Shown one piece after another: positions 12,855 through 25,448 of a stretch of DNA of 64,000 nt. Position 1 is the first letter of the stretch. Each line of letters starts with the position of its first letter. The stretch is from Rhizopus sp. PT2906. Its lineage: Eukaryota; Mucoromycota; Mucoromycetes; Mucorales; Rhizopodaceae. The stretch lies in assembly GCA_025529335.1 (NCBI GenBank), contig JAMYHX010000143.1, forward strand, positions 21,554 through 85,553. The letters run 5' to 3'. The notes under the pieces are model-generated. The model did not search any database. It was not told the origin of the DNA and worked only from the letters and a program-made list of their open reading frames with translations. The translations under genes were made by a program, and so were the position numbers.

Positions 12855-13285
12855 ACTATAATGAATTTCAAGACAAAGTTTTCTTTTTCCAGATCCCGTA
12901 GCTTAATGCTGAGGCCTCCACATGCAACACTGGATGCCTTTCAAAGAACATTTACTGACCGAATTCACGGGAAAATTAATCTGGACAAGACATACCACAA
13001 CAGTATGGCCAGTCGCTTGGATTCGAACGCTTGTATAATTTAATGGATCGCAGCCTGATTAACGAAGAAAGGGTTGGTTATGTTGACAAACCTGCTGTCG
13101 AGCTGAACTTGTTCAGTGTTGGAAGTACTTTGAAGTGGAAAATCAGCGACAAAGTAAAGTGCATACTGTCATTGGAGCGTTCAGCAGCGAAACCTACCAG
13201 TCATTGGATTCAAAGGGACAATTGCTATAACACCGGGTGAGCCACTCATCTTTACGGCAATTCATTACAAGGAGCAACACTATTA
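12855..13285 (+). pseudogene. Frameshifted protein-coding relic, family unknown
   Basis: Protein-like sequence continues across at least two frame changes. The first part ends ...TYHNSMASRLDSN. A second frame (about 13010-13180) reads RLYNLMDRSLINEERVGYVD and LNLFSVGSTLKWKISDKVKC. A third frame (about 13188-13285) reads RNLPVIGFKGTIAITPGEPL and ends IFTAIHYKEQHY before a stop. No plausible introns reconcile the frames. I do not recognise the family; it behaves like an old repeat copy or a lost host gene. Confidence 0.55.
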
Positions 13286-14224
13286 ACGACAACCAACCAA
13301 GTGTTCTGTTCGTTGGTTGCTTTGTCGATGGAATGGAGACGAGAGCATGATGTGTAAAACAATCATTTTTCGCCATATTGCTGACTGTCAGATCGCTGAG
13401 TTTATCTGACTCTGATCTGGTCAGTTACGGTATAAGTGTGGCTCCTCTTTTTTCCCTTCTACTTTAAGCTGTTAATATTTTTTTTGTACTGTCTTAAAAA
13501 GTTAGCAAACGTATTTTGATAAGATTATAGTCCATTTTATGGCTGTTATTATTATTGACCTTTATCAAGTTTAAGTTTTTTTTTGGAAACTTTGTGCTAC
13601 TTTTAACAGTGCTTTTTATGTAACACTTTACACACTAAAAATCACACCAAAAAAAATGAATAAGATCAGGCAAATACTCACGCTAGTGTAAACGCTACAT
13701 AAATTGACAGCATTTAAACAAAAAAAAAAAAAAAAACAACGTGATCTTTATAATTTTATAGTACATGTAATATTAATCCCTCAGAGGTTGACGCATGACT
13801 ATTAACACATATGGGTCATCCTACGGCATTCAGGACTAACCCTTTCTGATGCCTTTTGTGTAGCTCATAAAGATTTAGAGAAAGAAGGGGTTTCAGAAAA
13901 TAAGTAAAAAAAAAAACTGATTGGCGGGAAAACATAAAGCTGATAAGCTTAACAAAAAAAGAGAGATGATTTGATTTGTTTCGATCTTACAAGGACCCTT
14001 CATCGCTATTCATATGGGATTTATTTTTTCTCCACAAAAATTGGTGCTTTTATGACGTTTTATACGCTGAAATACCTCTGCATCAATGTCCGATGGGCTT
14101 AACTCAGAATGCAAAGAACCTTACTTTTTCTTTCTCTTTCTTTTTTTTTCTCTCTCTCTCTTTCCATCTATTTCCTTTACCTTGCCTTTCCCTTCTTCTT
14201 TTTTTCTAAAGGCAACCTATCAAC
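13286..14224. other. Intergenic region with promoter pyrimidine tract
   Basis: AT-rich and without a gene I can support; it contains several A and T homopolymers. From about 14125 to 14212 there is a nearly pure C/T tract on the + strand, immediately upstream of the PAQR gene start. This type of tract precedes many starts in this window and probably marks the promoter/5' UTR. Confidence 0.6.
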
Positions 14225-15501
14225 ATGGGCTCAGAATCCGCAACAGCTATTAGCTCTGCTATCGATTCAGGCTCCAGTAACCAAGCCAGATCCAGGTCAC
14301 ATTCGATCTCTACTCAGATCTTATCATCTGTCAACAAAAAGATCAAGGAAATAGAAGATGCTGATAGTACTCGAATTCTCCAATACATGGACGATCAAGT
14401 ACACGAGACTTGGGACTGTGCGAAAGCTGCAATGATCGGCGCCCAGCGTCTCCTACAGTTTCACGAATTGCCAAAAGAATGGCAGGAAAATGAATACATA
14501 CTATCAGGGTGAGTTGAAGCGAAAAACAAAAGTGTTGTCATATATGCTGACTTTGACGCTTTAGGTATCGATTCTATCAAACAAGCAACGCATGTTTGAA
14601 ATCTATATTCATGATTCACAACGAAACAATCAATATTTGGAGCCATTTGCTAGGATTTATATTCATGTCTTGTCTTTGTATCTATGGGTTTAATGTAAGT
14701 GCCACTTTCTTATCGAGTGATATCAATATTAACCACATAAAATAGAGCCACTTTTCGGATGCAAGCTTCAGTGATAGAACTGTGCTAATTACGTTTTGTG
14801 TGGCCGCACTAAAATGCTTGTTTTGCTCGTCTCTCTATCATACCTTTATCTGTCACTCACATCGGCAGGTCAAGCTATTCACAGCCACACTAGATTATAT
14901 GGGTATTGCCTTTCTAATCACCGCCTCCGTACTTGTATCCGAGTACTATGGATATTACTGTCGGCCCATCATGCGCAACCGATACATGATGTTCACCTTG
15001 GCGATCGGCAGTCTAGGGATGTTTGCTCCCTTTTTAAAGCGCTGGGATACAAAAGAGTATAGACCACTTCGAATCGCCGTATTTGTTTCCATGGCTGTTT
15101 CCAGCATCATACCAGTATTGCATCTCATTTTCTTGAATGGATTCAAATCAACCTTGAGCTTCTTCAGTTTAGCATCACTTAGTGTTATCATGTATATCCT
15201 TGGTGTCATTGTTTGTAAGTCACAAATCACACATTTAAATGAGCTTACACTAATAGGCTTGCATACAGATGCAAATCGGTTCCCTGAAAGGATGTATCCT
15301 GGTGAATTTGATTTTGCTGGATTCACGAGTCATGCCATCTGGCACATTTTTGTCTGTCTAGGCATCTTTGTAAGTTACTTTAAGGGACCATATAGATTAG
15401 ATCACTCACATATTATATAGTTTCATTACCTAGCAACTCTAAGATTTTATGAAAATCGTCATACCTACGGATGTGGCATTCTACCTGGTAGATACCACTA
15501 A
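14225..15501 (+). CDS. PAQR / haemolysin-III family seven-helix membrane receptor
   Basis: Exons 14225-14508, 14565-14694, 14746-15214, 15257-15369 and 15421-15501 give 358 residues. The N-terminus is a soluble Ser-rich segment, followed by QLLxFHELP-like RLLQFHELPKEWQENEYILSG YRF. PAQR landmarks follow: IHNETINIWSHLLG, SSLYHTFICHSH, LDYMGIAFLI, FPERMYPGEFDFAGFTSHAI and the terminal FFHYLATLRFYENRH. The Ser, Asp and His residues that form the zinc/ceramidase-like site in this family are present (SLYHTF, LDYMG, HAIWH). Stopping at the in-frame TAG near 15420 would lose the last helix; splicing the 51-nt intron 15370-15420 restores it. In fungi these proteins (Izh-like) act in lipid and zinc homeostasis, which is inferred here. 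The intron 15215-15256 is 42 nt, a multiple of three and stop-free. Confidence 0.93.
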
Positions 15502-15638
15502 TCCCCTCAATACATTTATTTATTTACATATATAGAATGCTTAGTTCCAATAGAAAACAGAAAAGGAATAAAAATAAGCATATATTTATTTGAGCATAAT
15601 ATAATATAATATATGTGTGTGTGATAAGAAGGAGCCAT

Positions 15639-17144
15639 CTATTTCCTACGATGTTTGCTATTAAATGCTGGCCCGTTCTCAATTAAACTATCGATATGAT
15701 CAATAAATAGCTGAACATCTTTAAAGTAATCCGGTCCTAGAACATCTGTCTTGACAGGTTGATTATCCTGTTCGATAGAGTAGCAGTAGTTATCATCAGA
15801 AGTAATACCTATAGTCTCTAATATTCTAATAGCGTCTTGCTTTGTTCGTGGAGCAGGAGTAGGGAAATAGATCCGTAATTCGCTTTGGCTAATCACCACT
15901 TTAAATTTCTCTGGATGACGCTTTAGGCATTTAAGCAAGGTCAGCACGTGATACATGTGTATTTGATAACTCTTGTTGAGAGATTCGATTGAATCAATAA
16001 AAGACGAGTCCACCAAGCTTTCGATATCTGTAGGGCAATTGAAAAACTGCAGTGTGTCAAGCGTGATCAATAAATAAATCGTCGAGGCCACGGTCGTTGT
16101 AGTAGTGCTTGTAATTGACTCAAGTTCACTGTTGCTTAATAATAGTACTGCCTTCTTTTTATCTTCTTCAGACTTATCAGGCTTTTTGCGTACCGAGTTA
16201 CCTTCAGAACTAGTTCGTCCATGTCGTAGAAGAGCCTTACGTTTTGCAGACTTGTTGGTTACATTGTTACGCATGGAAGAAAGCTCATCGTGCTGAATGA
16301 TACAGTCGAGCTTCTTTTGAGTATCAGCGCGCTTAGTAGAAGTTGACTCTCGACGAGCAGATCCACGCTTTTTGGAGTCCAAGTGAAATACGTAATGGTT
16401 GACATCATCATCATTTTCCATGTCCACGAGTTCTCTCATGCCTGCAGCATTTCTGGCGGCAAAGATACGGTTATAATTGGGCTCTTCGCTCTCTTCTGCC
16501 TGTTTTTTGGGGTTTACAGAGGTTATCTTTGAAGGCTGCTTTTCGTCAGATGTAACGGGAGCATTCATCTTGGTCCCTGCGGGAGAAAAGATGCGAGAGG
16601 AGACATGAGTGATAATGTTTGGTTGCTGGTTCGTAGTGGTATTCTGAAAAATTGTTACACAGGGAGATTTCGTAGTCGAAAATTGACGAGTAAACCCTGG
16701 GCCTCCACGCCCTGCGCCTACAACAGCCGTACGAGGAAAACCCCAGGTAAGTCCTGCGGACGTAGGTCCTGATGGTCCTGTAGCAGACATCATGGTACGA
16801 AGCTGCTGCTGATTCCATAAGCCAAGTCGTTGGTGATACATAGTTGCCGCATAATTAGGTGGAGGAGAGAATACTTTCATGACAGGAAAATGCTGTTGAA
16901 TTGCTTTTAATAGCTTAGCCTGTTGTTGATTCTGTGGTGGTAATATGTTTGTTGTCGTCGTTGTAGACGGTCGATGAAAGATGGTTGCAAAAAATTGCTG
17001 TACATTTTGCTGCTGCGTAAAAGAGGTTTTGTAGTGTATTAGCTGATTATTACTGTTCACTGGATGTACCAGCTCCGATATTTTGGTTTGGAAATAATGC
17101 CGAAGCTGGTGAAAAGAGACAAATAGCTTGGATGGACGTAGCAT
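15639..17144 (-). CDS. Unrecognised protein, 501 residues, possible mitochondrial presequence
   Basis: A single uninterrupted exon on the minus strand, which is unusual beside its many-intron neighbours. The first ~25 residues (MLRPSKLFVSFHQLRHYFQT) are basic and amphipathic and could be a mitochondrial targeting signal. Residues ~50-100 are Gln/Thr-rich and 200-330 are charged and low-complexity (KKRGSARREST, RKKPDKSEEDKKK). The C-terminal ~150 residues look folded, with an apparent helix (YQIHMYHVLTLLKCLKRHP) followed by a strand-like ELRIYFPTPAP and an acidic tail. I cannot assign a family or function. It is convergent with the PAQR gene; the stops are about 140 bases apart. Confidence 0.75.
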   Translation of the reverse strand: MLRPSKLFVSFHQLRHYFQTKISELVHPVNSNNQLIHYKTSFTQQQNVQQFFATIFHRPSTTTTTNILPPQNQQQAKLLKAIQQHFPVMKVFSPPPNYAATMYHQRLGLWNQQQLRTMMSATGPSGPTSAGLTWGFPRTAVVGAGRGGPGFTRQFSTTKSPCVTIFQNTTTNQQPNIITHVSSRIFSPAGTKMNAPVTSDEKQPSKITSVNPKKQAEESEEPNYNRIFAARNAAGMRELVDMENDDDVNHYVFHLDSKKRGSARRESTSTKRADTQKKLDCIIQHDELSSMRNNVTNKSAKRKALLRHGRTSSEGNSVRKKPDKSEEDKKKAVLLLSNSELESITSTTTTTVASTIYLLITLDTLQFFNCPTDIESLVDSSFIDSIESLNKSYQIHMYHVLTLLKCLKRHPEKFKVVISQSELRIYFPTPAPRTKQDAIRILETIGITSDDNYCYSIEQDNQPVKTDVLGPDYFKDVQLFIDHIDSLIENGPAFNSKHRRK

Positions 17145-19484
17145 TCTAAGTTATTGTCTTTTCATTATCCTTTTATTCAAAAGAAAGAAGAAAAAAAAAA
17201 ATGAAAAGAAAAATAAAGGGAAATTTTCTTTTTTTGAATATTCATGTGACGCCTTTGGGATAATGATTATCGTATATTGACCAATCAGTAGGTACTGTTT
17301 GCATAATAAAGTACATTTTTATATTACTATAACAGTTGCATAGCAACGGTAACTAGGTTCCAATGGATATGAATAAACGCAAGTTTAAAGTAACCTCAAG
17401 CAAGAAAGAATATTCTTTCGTTAATCCCAAAAAAAGGTTATCGACCTCCCCCTTTTTCTCCCTTATTTCTAATTTAACGATGCATATTTTATATGCATCA
17501 TTTTTATGGTTGACACAAAGTCAAAATTGCGTCAATATGTAAAATACCAGACAATTAGACAATTTTATTATTCGCTTTCATCATCATTAACATTATCAGC
17601 AGCATGTTCATTTGGTTTATTTTGTACCATCATGCCGTAGCAACCATCAGCCCAGCACATGCTGTTATTACTCACGCTGCAGGTTTCTGATGATCTGAGA
17701 TTCAACTTGACCATACAGCGCTTGCCATGAACCAGTCATATATTGAGCCAATTTACAGAATGCAGGTTGAGAATTTGACATTTTTAGGCTTAAATATCAA
17801 GATTTGACAGATCTTGATAATTCTACTATCTCTGAGGAAGTTTGACCGAGAGAATATCTATATATTCATTTATTTAATGGAAAGAGAGAAGGTATGACCG
17901 TAATGGAATTCGTTGTTTTCTCACAGTAGTGCATACAAATTTGCTTTATAGGTTCAATGCAAGTGGTTGCATTGTTTTACCAGGTGACTTTTCAAGAAGG
18001 CTTAATAAATACACCTCTCAGAAGCTTTTTGCTGCTCATGATCAATTATTAGCTGACAGTCTTGATAAAAAACGTTCGGCTTATTATCTTTGAATTAGCT
18101 AAAAAATATCATGATTCGATTAGTAACAAGGTTCATGAAACCATTAGACCGAAGATGATGAACTATGGTAAACCCTTGGTTGCTGTTGACGCAAAATGCT
18201 GTGCAAGAAACCCCCTTTTTTTTGCAGCTATAGACTTGGGTATAGGTTTTAGCGCTTGGATGAATAGAAAATGCAGTTGAATCGTTATAATTTGCGGTTA
18301 ATACCAAGATATCAATGAATCAGTTGAACAATTTTATCAATGCAAAAGCAGCACAATAAAAAACATAACTCGAGCCCATTCTTAATTCTCCAAACATTGT
18401 CAAAAATAATGCCAAGCGCGATAATATTATAAAGAGAACCCGACTTATTCCACCTAAAGAGCTCTATGACTATCTGTTACAATCAACAAAGAGAGCTTTT
18501 CTTGAATACAACAACATCACAATTACAAATAGGATTGCCCTAAATTAACATAAGAAATAAAATTGTGGAAGCTAACATCACTCTTTTCTTCTTCTTTCCT
18601 TTTGTTGTCCACACAATGTCACCTAATGAATTAAGCGGTAAAAAAAAGACGACATTAGAGTATATACATTCTTGAGACTAAAAGGAGGTATAAAGACCTT
18701 ATAACCGAGATCATTGATTGTGATTTGATGGAAAACCACTTGTTTGTAAAGAGAGTCTGGGCAAGGGTGCATAGCCTTGATAAACACAATGACTTTGGCT
18801 TGTTGCAAAATAGTACATTTATTTTGTTAAAACGTGACAATAAGGGCTTATGAAAGTCAATATAGCAATCAAGTTATGGAATAAGACCATTAACATGAAT
18901 AGCAAGTTGAATATGAATACGATAGTCATATGTAGGAAAAACATGAATGAGAATTTTATTGACAACATAGAATCATTAGTGCGACAAATCGTTTTTAATG
19001 TCATATTTCTTTATTATGGGCGTTGGAAGGAAGATAACTATTGGCAATATTTGGATATAACTTCATCTACACTGAAAGCATGGCTTGGTATACATAAAGC
19101 AAAGAAGAGGGAAAAAGTAAGCCGAGTACTTACTGTTATATCAAGATTATGATAGATCGCATGTTACCGATACAGTTTTATCAGAGTTCAAAAAGGTAAA
19201 ATATGCCTAAATAGATGATACTCTCTTTGTTATATCAATCACTCGGTATTCTAGTTGTTAGATGAAACACGTACAGAAGATTATGCCTTCTTATCCCCCA
19301 TTCAATTACAATGCTTGTCAAGATGTTATCTTTACAAAGCAGAACACGTATGCTACAAAAAATCGATTTGTTAGAGACATACTAAAGATATTTATTGGTA
19401 AACAGGCTTCAATAAACTGTAAATGGTCTGAAACTCAAGAGTTCTTTGTAAAATCAAATGGTAAATCTAGTACTCGTTAAATTT
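17145..19484. other. 2.3-kb gap with scattered coding remnants
   Basis: No intact gene is visible. A short palindrome (gatgcatat...atatgcatc) lies near 17479-17499. On the minus strand 17781-17569 holds two overlapping small frames, one beginning MSNSQPAFCKLAQYMTGSWQ and the other Cys-rich (CSVSNNSMCWADGCYGMMV). On the plus strand, fragments at 18062-18280, about 18421-18545 (KRTRLIPPKELYDYLLQSTK), 18680-19152 and about 19258-19380 look protein-like but are broken by stops. They are probably eroded repeat-family or transposon copies. I cannot name the families. Confidence 0.45.
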
Positions 19485-22400
19485 ATGAATGCTACAAGTA
19501 AAATAGATATTATAAAGGCTGTTCCATATGAAATGATAGAAGAACATGTAAATCATCTTTATATACACTTGACTCATGCAGCTTATTTGTATTTTAATTT
19601 AGATAACATATACACATCACGTGTTAATATCTATAGGGATCGACATGATGAAAGCAGTCAATATAACATCGGTAGACGTATTACGATGGATATCAAATAT
19701 TCGACTTATAGCAGGAAGTCGTAGATTACCTACACATCTTCAAGTAAGATAGGCATGTGTGATCTGTAATCTGAATTAATTTTCTTTCACACCAAGGAAT
19801 ACTTTTTGGAGCTTATAGGTTGGGGACAAGTTTGCCTTTTTGCTTGATACTTATTGTACTTCGATATAGTTCAATGTGCTCAAAAAGATGACTTGGTAAT
19901 TAATCAAGAGGATTCGTGCGTTCTACAGCAAGTTTTGGATCAGTTCAGTGCGCCGGTAAGGATGTTATTACATACATGTATGCCGCTTATAGTTGCTCTT
20001 GATAGGATGATAGAAATCACATGAAATATTACCCTGCAAAGATATGTGTTGTCTTAAAATCTTGCTCAGTAAGCCAAATGGCAATTGAAACTAGTAAGTT
20101 GGTCTTTACGCATGTATATGTCTTTTCATAATCACCCTCTATTCTACAGCATTCTTTGAAATAATGGAGAATATCGTCATTACAGAAGTATCCCAAATAG
20201 CCGTGTATGTATATATATACATATACATAAAGAGGGATATACTATCTTTATTAACTGGCGATGATACATAGCCTTCGATTTATTGTTAACAAATTATCTC
20301 AGCGCATAAGGTATGTCAAACCAACATACTTCTTCTTCTTTATAAAAAATGACACATTACTTAGTGCTATGTCCATGATGGATGGCATTGAGCTACTTAT
20401 TCGTAGGCATCAAGAAGCCCAACATGTGTCTGCAGGAACTTTTTATTTGTTCAAAATATATACACTTTACGAGCTTGCAATCGAGAACGACAACGAGGAT
20501 TATAGGGATGTAATAAAATCTGTCATGGACGGTTCGTATACATTAAAAAAAAAAAAAAAAGAAAAGAAGCCTTGCCAGAGCTTAATAGTATCAATAGGTA
20601 TCTATTTAGTGGCCAAAGATTTCGATGAAATAGATTTATCGTCTATACAGTTGGTAATAGAGATACAATGGATTATATAAGAAGAATATTAATTCTAGAA
20701 AAGATGCTATGGAGAACAGGAGATTACTTTAACGGCGTATGCTTTTTTCCCACTAAAGTGTATCTTATACTTACTGTAACATAGAAAAAAGATTTTACTA
20801 AAGCTATACCTTGGTATTTCCACACGTCAAGTATCATGGTCATGACAGCAGAGGGTCAACAAAATACATTGATACTGGCAAGGTGTGTTTTTTCTTTGCT
20901 CAATAAGGCCGAAAACTGATTATTTTACAATCAGAAAACTAGCACTGTGTTATGCAAAGGGCAATGACTATGTAGCAGCGTGTACATGCTTGGAAAATGC
21001 AATGGGTATAATTAACAAGGAATCTCACGCTCGAGATTACCTTTGGCTTGTTCAATGGTCTATTCAAAACGGCGATAATCCTACAAAAAGTAAAAAAAAA
21101 GTTAACATACAATAAAAGGTGGTCTATTTAACAAGGACATATATAGCGGCTTCTTTTGTTGACAAGTTAGTACTAGCCCAGGATTTTAAGCCAACAATGT
21201 TCACAGATGTTTTGGATTCTTTTTATACGGTAAATGTTTATTCTCTCTTCTTTAAACAGTTGCTGATTATTTTTTTATTTGGGAAAAGCATGGCAAAAGA
21301 TGTCAATTGATAGTACATATTCTAAAACATATTGTGCTGCAAAACACCAAGGAAAGAATAAAAGACAGTGATCAGGAAACTTTGTTACAATCTAAGACAT
21401 TATTTATAAAGCAGCTGATATTCGCTCTAAGGTACACAGCTTATATAATCATTTCGTATTTTGATCATTATTTTATAGATGTATCATATACATCAAGACA
21501 ACTGTTTATGAAGAAATATTAAAAGAAGAAAGCTCACGGATCAAGTAATTGTCTAAAAAGAGAATCCACGACTGTTTCTTATGCTGTATTAGATATCTGG
21601 ATTTTAGATCAATATCAAATTACATTAGACGTGGTAGCTTGTTTTTTCTTTTTTTCTTTTAATTGCTATGTTTGTATCTCACTAACTGAACACTAGTTTG
21701 TCAAATTATTGGAAGAAACAGAGACTATTTACGTACATGTAGTCAGGATAAAGTTTTTATGAATCATATTGAATGGATGAGAGGTACAACTTGGAATCTA
21801 GGTCTATACTGTCTCAGTGCCGGCAAAACGACAGAGGGTACCCATCTCTTTTGTGTTTTAAACAAGGTAACCGTCTCCTTTATCCTTCAAGAGAAATGTC
21901 TATTCATTCTTTATTACGTAGCTCTCATCTATATTTGAGAATATGGATCAGTATACTCAAGAACAAAGGCTGATTCATGTATTTATGACACTTTGCTCAA
22001 AGTCCTTGGGTTTACAAAAGGTAATAGTAATAATAATAATAGTAATAGTAGTAATTGTGCTTAGTGTTATTGTCAGGAGTGCATAAGAGATGATGTGCAG
22101 ACACTAAAGAAACATTATGATCAATTACCTGAATGTATAAAGACCCTTGTAGGATTGTTTGAGATTGAGTTTCATGTTTGCCAACGACAGTTTGATGCAG
22201 CCATTGAAACATTTAATGTAAAAGAAGATGAGGGGTAGGGGAATAGGACAATTTTGAATACACTAACCTTATTTACTCAGGTTTATCTAAATTTGGAAAG
22301 CCATTCATTTGTTGTATTGGAGCGCATGATTTGTAAAGTCAATAGTTTTATGTAAAAAACGCTAATTCTTTTTTGGGAGTTAGGTATTATTATACAAAGT

Positions 22401-23090
22401 GATCAATGTCCACATAAAAGTAGGTAATACTAAGCATAAAAGAAGAATATATATATATGTTAATGTTGCTTATAGTTGCATTCCAGTTGCTCAAGGTAAA
22501 GCATGTCCTATATACACATTTGTTATTTATTTCTTCCTATAGTCTTTCCAAAGATTAAGTAAACTTGCTCAGCAAACAATCGATGTGTATGCAAGATGGA
22601 CGCGTATAATTATATCAACAGCATTAGCCTATGATCAATCTGAAGCATTTGACTGTCTTGAATGGATGATGAATCAAAGACTCTATCAAAAGGTAAATCT
22701 TCATGATTACACATTGTACATCTTATTCACATTCTCTCTTTCTTTCCTTTTTACTCAGCATAATTATCCACAGAATGAGCTGTATTACTTGATTGTAGTC
22801 ACTTGGAATGAAGGGATCACATGTTACTTTGGGTAAGGAGGGTTATTTAATAAATAAGGCTATCCCTTAATGCAAAAAAATAGTAATTATAAGCTTAAAG
22901 GAGAAGCCTGGTGTAAATGTTCATTTAACCTTTTGAATTATTATCGACAAGAGAATAAGGCTCGATTAAAAGAACAGGTAATATATACATATACCTATTA
23001 TATATATTAATACACATCTTAATATATTGTTAGATGGATAAAGCATATCGAATGTTTTCCACACAAAAGGAAACAAAAACAGACGCCTGA
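19485..23090 (+). CDS. SPO22/ZIP4/TEX11-like meiotic protein
   Basis: Many small exons separated by short introns. The 3' half is clear: 22077-~22216 (ECIRDDVQTLKKHYDQLPEC onward to FDAAIETFN), 22543-22692, 22759-22832, 22884-22977 and 23034-23090 all join in frame to a stop at 23090. Earlier exon-like segments include 19640-19742 (VDVLRWISNIRLIAGSRRLP), ~19875-19957, ~20356-20530 and ~20905-21092. The protein is all-helical and TPR-like. The C-terminal block YPQNELYYLIVVTWNEGITC followed by a YKLKGEAWCKCSFNLLN repeat resembles the SPO22/ZIP4/TEX11 C-terminus (a YPxxELxWL-like block). That family is a scaffold for meiotic crossover and synaptonemal complex proteins on chromosomes. The 5' end and several internal junctions are my estimate; the ATG at 19485 is tentative. 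The family call is moderate because these proteins diverge quickly. Confidence 0.6.
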
Positions 23091-23174
23091 TTTTTTTTTT
23101 TATTTTTTTCATTCGTTTATAATTTCTCTTCCGCTTATTTTTTTTCTTTTTCTTTTTCTATTGTATTAAAGTAA

Positions 23175-25318
23175 ATGACTCAATTAGGATCACCTCATGA
23201 ACTTTATGATTTCATTGAGCAGATTGGAGATGGTTCTTTTGGAACAGTGCATAAAGCAAAGCATAAAACAAGTCAAAAAATTGTAAATTGAGAAATTATG
23301 CGCTTTATTACGATATGCTTATGTAACAAACATTGATTTTAGGTTGCTGTAAAGGTGATGAAGAAGAAGTACGAGAAAATACAAGACTGTCAAGATCAGT
23401 TTGAACCCAAGTTATTAGACTTGGTACCCCCACATATAAATATTGTCCAAATGTATGACAGCTTCTTTTCAACAAATGGTGATCTATCCTTTATTATGGA
23501 ATTCATGGATGGTGGCAATCTATATCAACTGATGAGAGAAAGACGACAACAACATTTACCACTAAGTCACTGTGAACTACGGACAATTCTGTAATTGTTT
23601 AGTATTTATTAAGATAAGCAACTATTAACCAGCCTTATTTACTAGACATCAAATATTATCAGCGGTCTCACATATACATCATCATAATGTCTTTCATCGA
23701 GATATGAAACCAGAGAATCTATTATTAGAGTATGTTGCAGGAAAACCAATTATAAAACTTGCCGATTTTGGTTTGGCTCGGGAATTGAGTAGTCGACCAC
23801 CTTACACAGAATATGTTAGTACAAGATGGTAAATAGACATAGAATAAAAACAGCTTGCCTTTCTTTCTAATACAGTTAAAGGTATAGAGCACCAGAAGTA
23901 TTGCTTCGATCTACCGAATACTCTGCCCCTGTAGATCTTTGGGCTGTAGGAGCTATTTTTGCTGAATTGATCACCCTGGAACCGCTGTTTCCCGGTGAAT
24001 CAGAGGTGGATCAAATTTACCGCATTTGTGACATCTTGGGAAGTCCGGGGAACAAATTGACTATTGGTAAAAAGATTCACAGAATGGTACGACCCGAAAA
24101 AAGACCCAGTCCAGGATTCGCACGAAAAAAGACAGCGGCAGAGATCGAACAGGCAGTTCACTCAACCTTATCCTCTTTGGACGGTGGTGGAGAATGGAAG
24201 GAAGGCGTCAAATTGGCTTATAAAATAGGCTTCAAATTCCCAAATGTAAAATCATCCTTTACAAACAAACACACACACCACTTATGCAATACGCGTTTAT
24301 TGATTTATGTTCTTAGTGTATACCAAAACCATTGGAAACGATCATACCAGGTGCAACCGAATCTATGCTTGACCTCTTACGGCACTTTCTTCTCTTCAAC
24401 CCTACCTATCGCTGGTCTGCGGATACAGCCCTAAAGCACGCGTTCTTTTCAGAAACAGACGAACCTGTGCATAATGTCATTCCTCTCGACATCGAACCGA
24501 TTACTCCACCAGACAAGCATGAATCCATCCCGATCGACAGGGGACTCTATTCGAGCAAATCACACAAATCCATCATCACTCCTCTTGACTTACTCCCTAT
24601 ACCCACATCGCCACACCAGATCTGTCCTGACTGGGATCGGCCGATGTCCCGGCTGCTTAGTCGGTCCAGCACCAGAACAACCCACATTGACTTATTTCTG
24701 CACGATGTCGAACCGCCATCACCGTCGCCCACAGAGAACGCGTGGCTCACTCAAAGACCGATTTATAGCTCTCGTGAAAAGGTGCATCCGGTAACAGACT
24801 GTCCAAATACACCCATTTGGAGCAAGTACCACTATGCGTCTCATCAACAGCAGCGACTGGCTACACCGGTTGAGCCTAAGCGACTTTCAAACCCATCATT
24901 GGAAGAGGAAATTCATCAAAAACGAGTTCATCATAACCATTACCATCACTATCATCATATTCACGATAATACCGTTCACACATTATCCGTAGGCAGTAAT
25001 AGTAACAAGAACGCATCTACTTTTAGTCTCGATCGTATACCACAATATGGACACCAACTCATCAAATGGACGCCTCCTATTCACTTTGCAGTTGAACCAG
25101 AGGTAAAGCGCCCTGTAAGTAGAAGATCAAGGTCACCTGTACAATTCTCTGTGAAAAACCAAAAGCACACTGTAAATAATCACCATCATCCACAGCAAAA
25201 GAATTCAAAACCACATCGATTTAACATGTGGGTGCCCTCAGATGATGACAACGACGACGATGTGGGACAAACAGAGACACAGGAAGATATGGACATGGTT
25301 TTTCTTCCATTGCAATAA
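23175..25318 (+). CDS. Ime2/MAK/ICK-family protein kinase
   Basis: Exons 23175-23282, 23343-23590, 23646-23828, 23882-24245 and 24317-25318 encode 634 residues. The kinase domain is complete. It has a Gly loop at GDGSFG (18-23), the catalytic Lys in VAVK (40), HRDMKPEN (D138), ADFG (D159), a TEY activation motif (173-175), and a STRWYRAPEVLLRS block followed by YSAPVDLWAVGAIFAEL. TEY together with the RSTEYSAPVD-type sequence points to the RCK group (mammalian MAK/ICK/MOK, yeast Ime2) rather than a MAPK. Members govern entry into or progress through meiosis, or polarity and ciliary growth. The C-terminal ~290 residues are disordered, rich in Ser/Pro and His (RVHHNHYHHYHHIHDN), and end acidic. 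The start lies 84 bases after the stop of the meiotic gene upstream, which makes a meiotic role plausible but unproven. Confidence 0.9.
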
Positions 25319-25448
25319 TAAACAAGTGTCTTTACAAAAAGTTTCCCTATAAAGCATACAACGGATATTTTAAAGAAAATTTATAATATAGGGTGTACAT
25401 ACTTTTGTGTCTTTTTCAAATAATTATTCCGTCTTTCTATACATTTAA

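Noticed and set aside
13016..13026. Reverse-strand ggattcgaac resembling a tRNA B box
   Set aside because: No A box or foldable tRNA around it; it lies in a coding relic and is probably chance.
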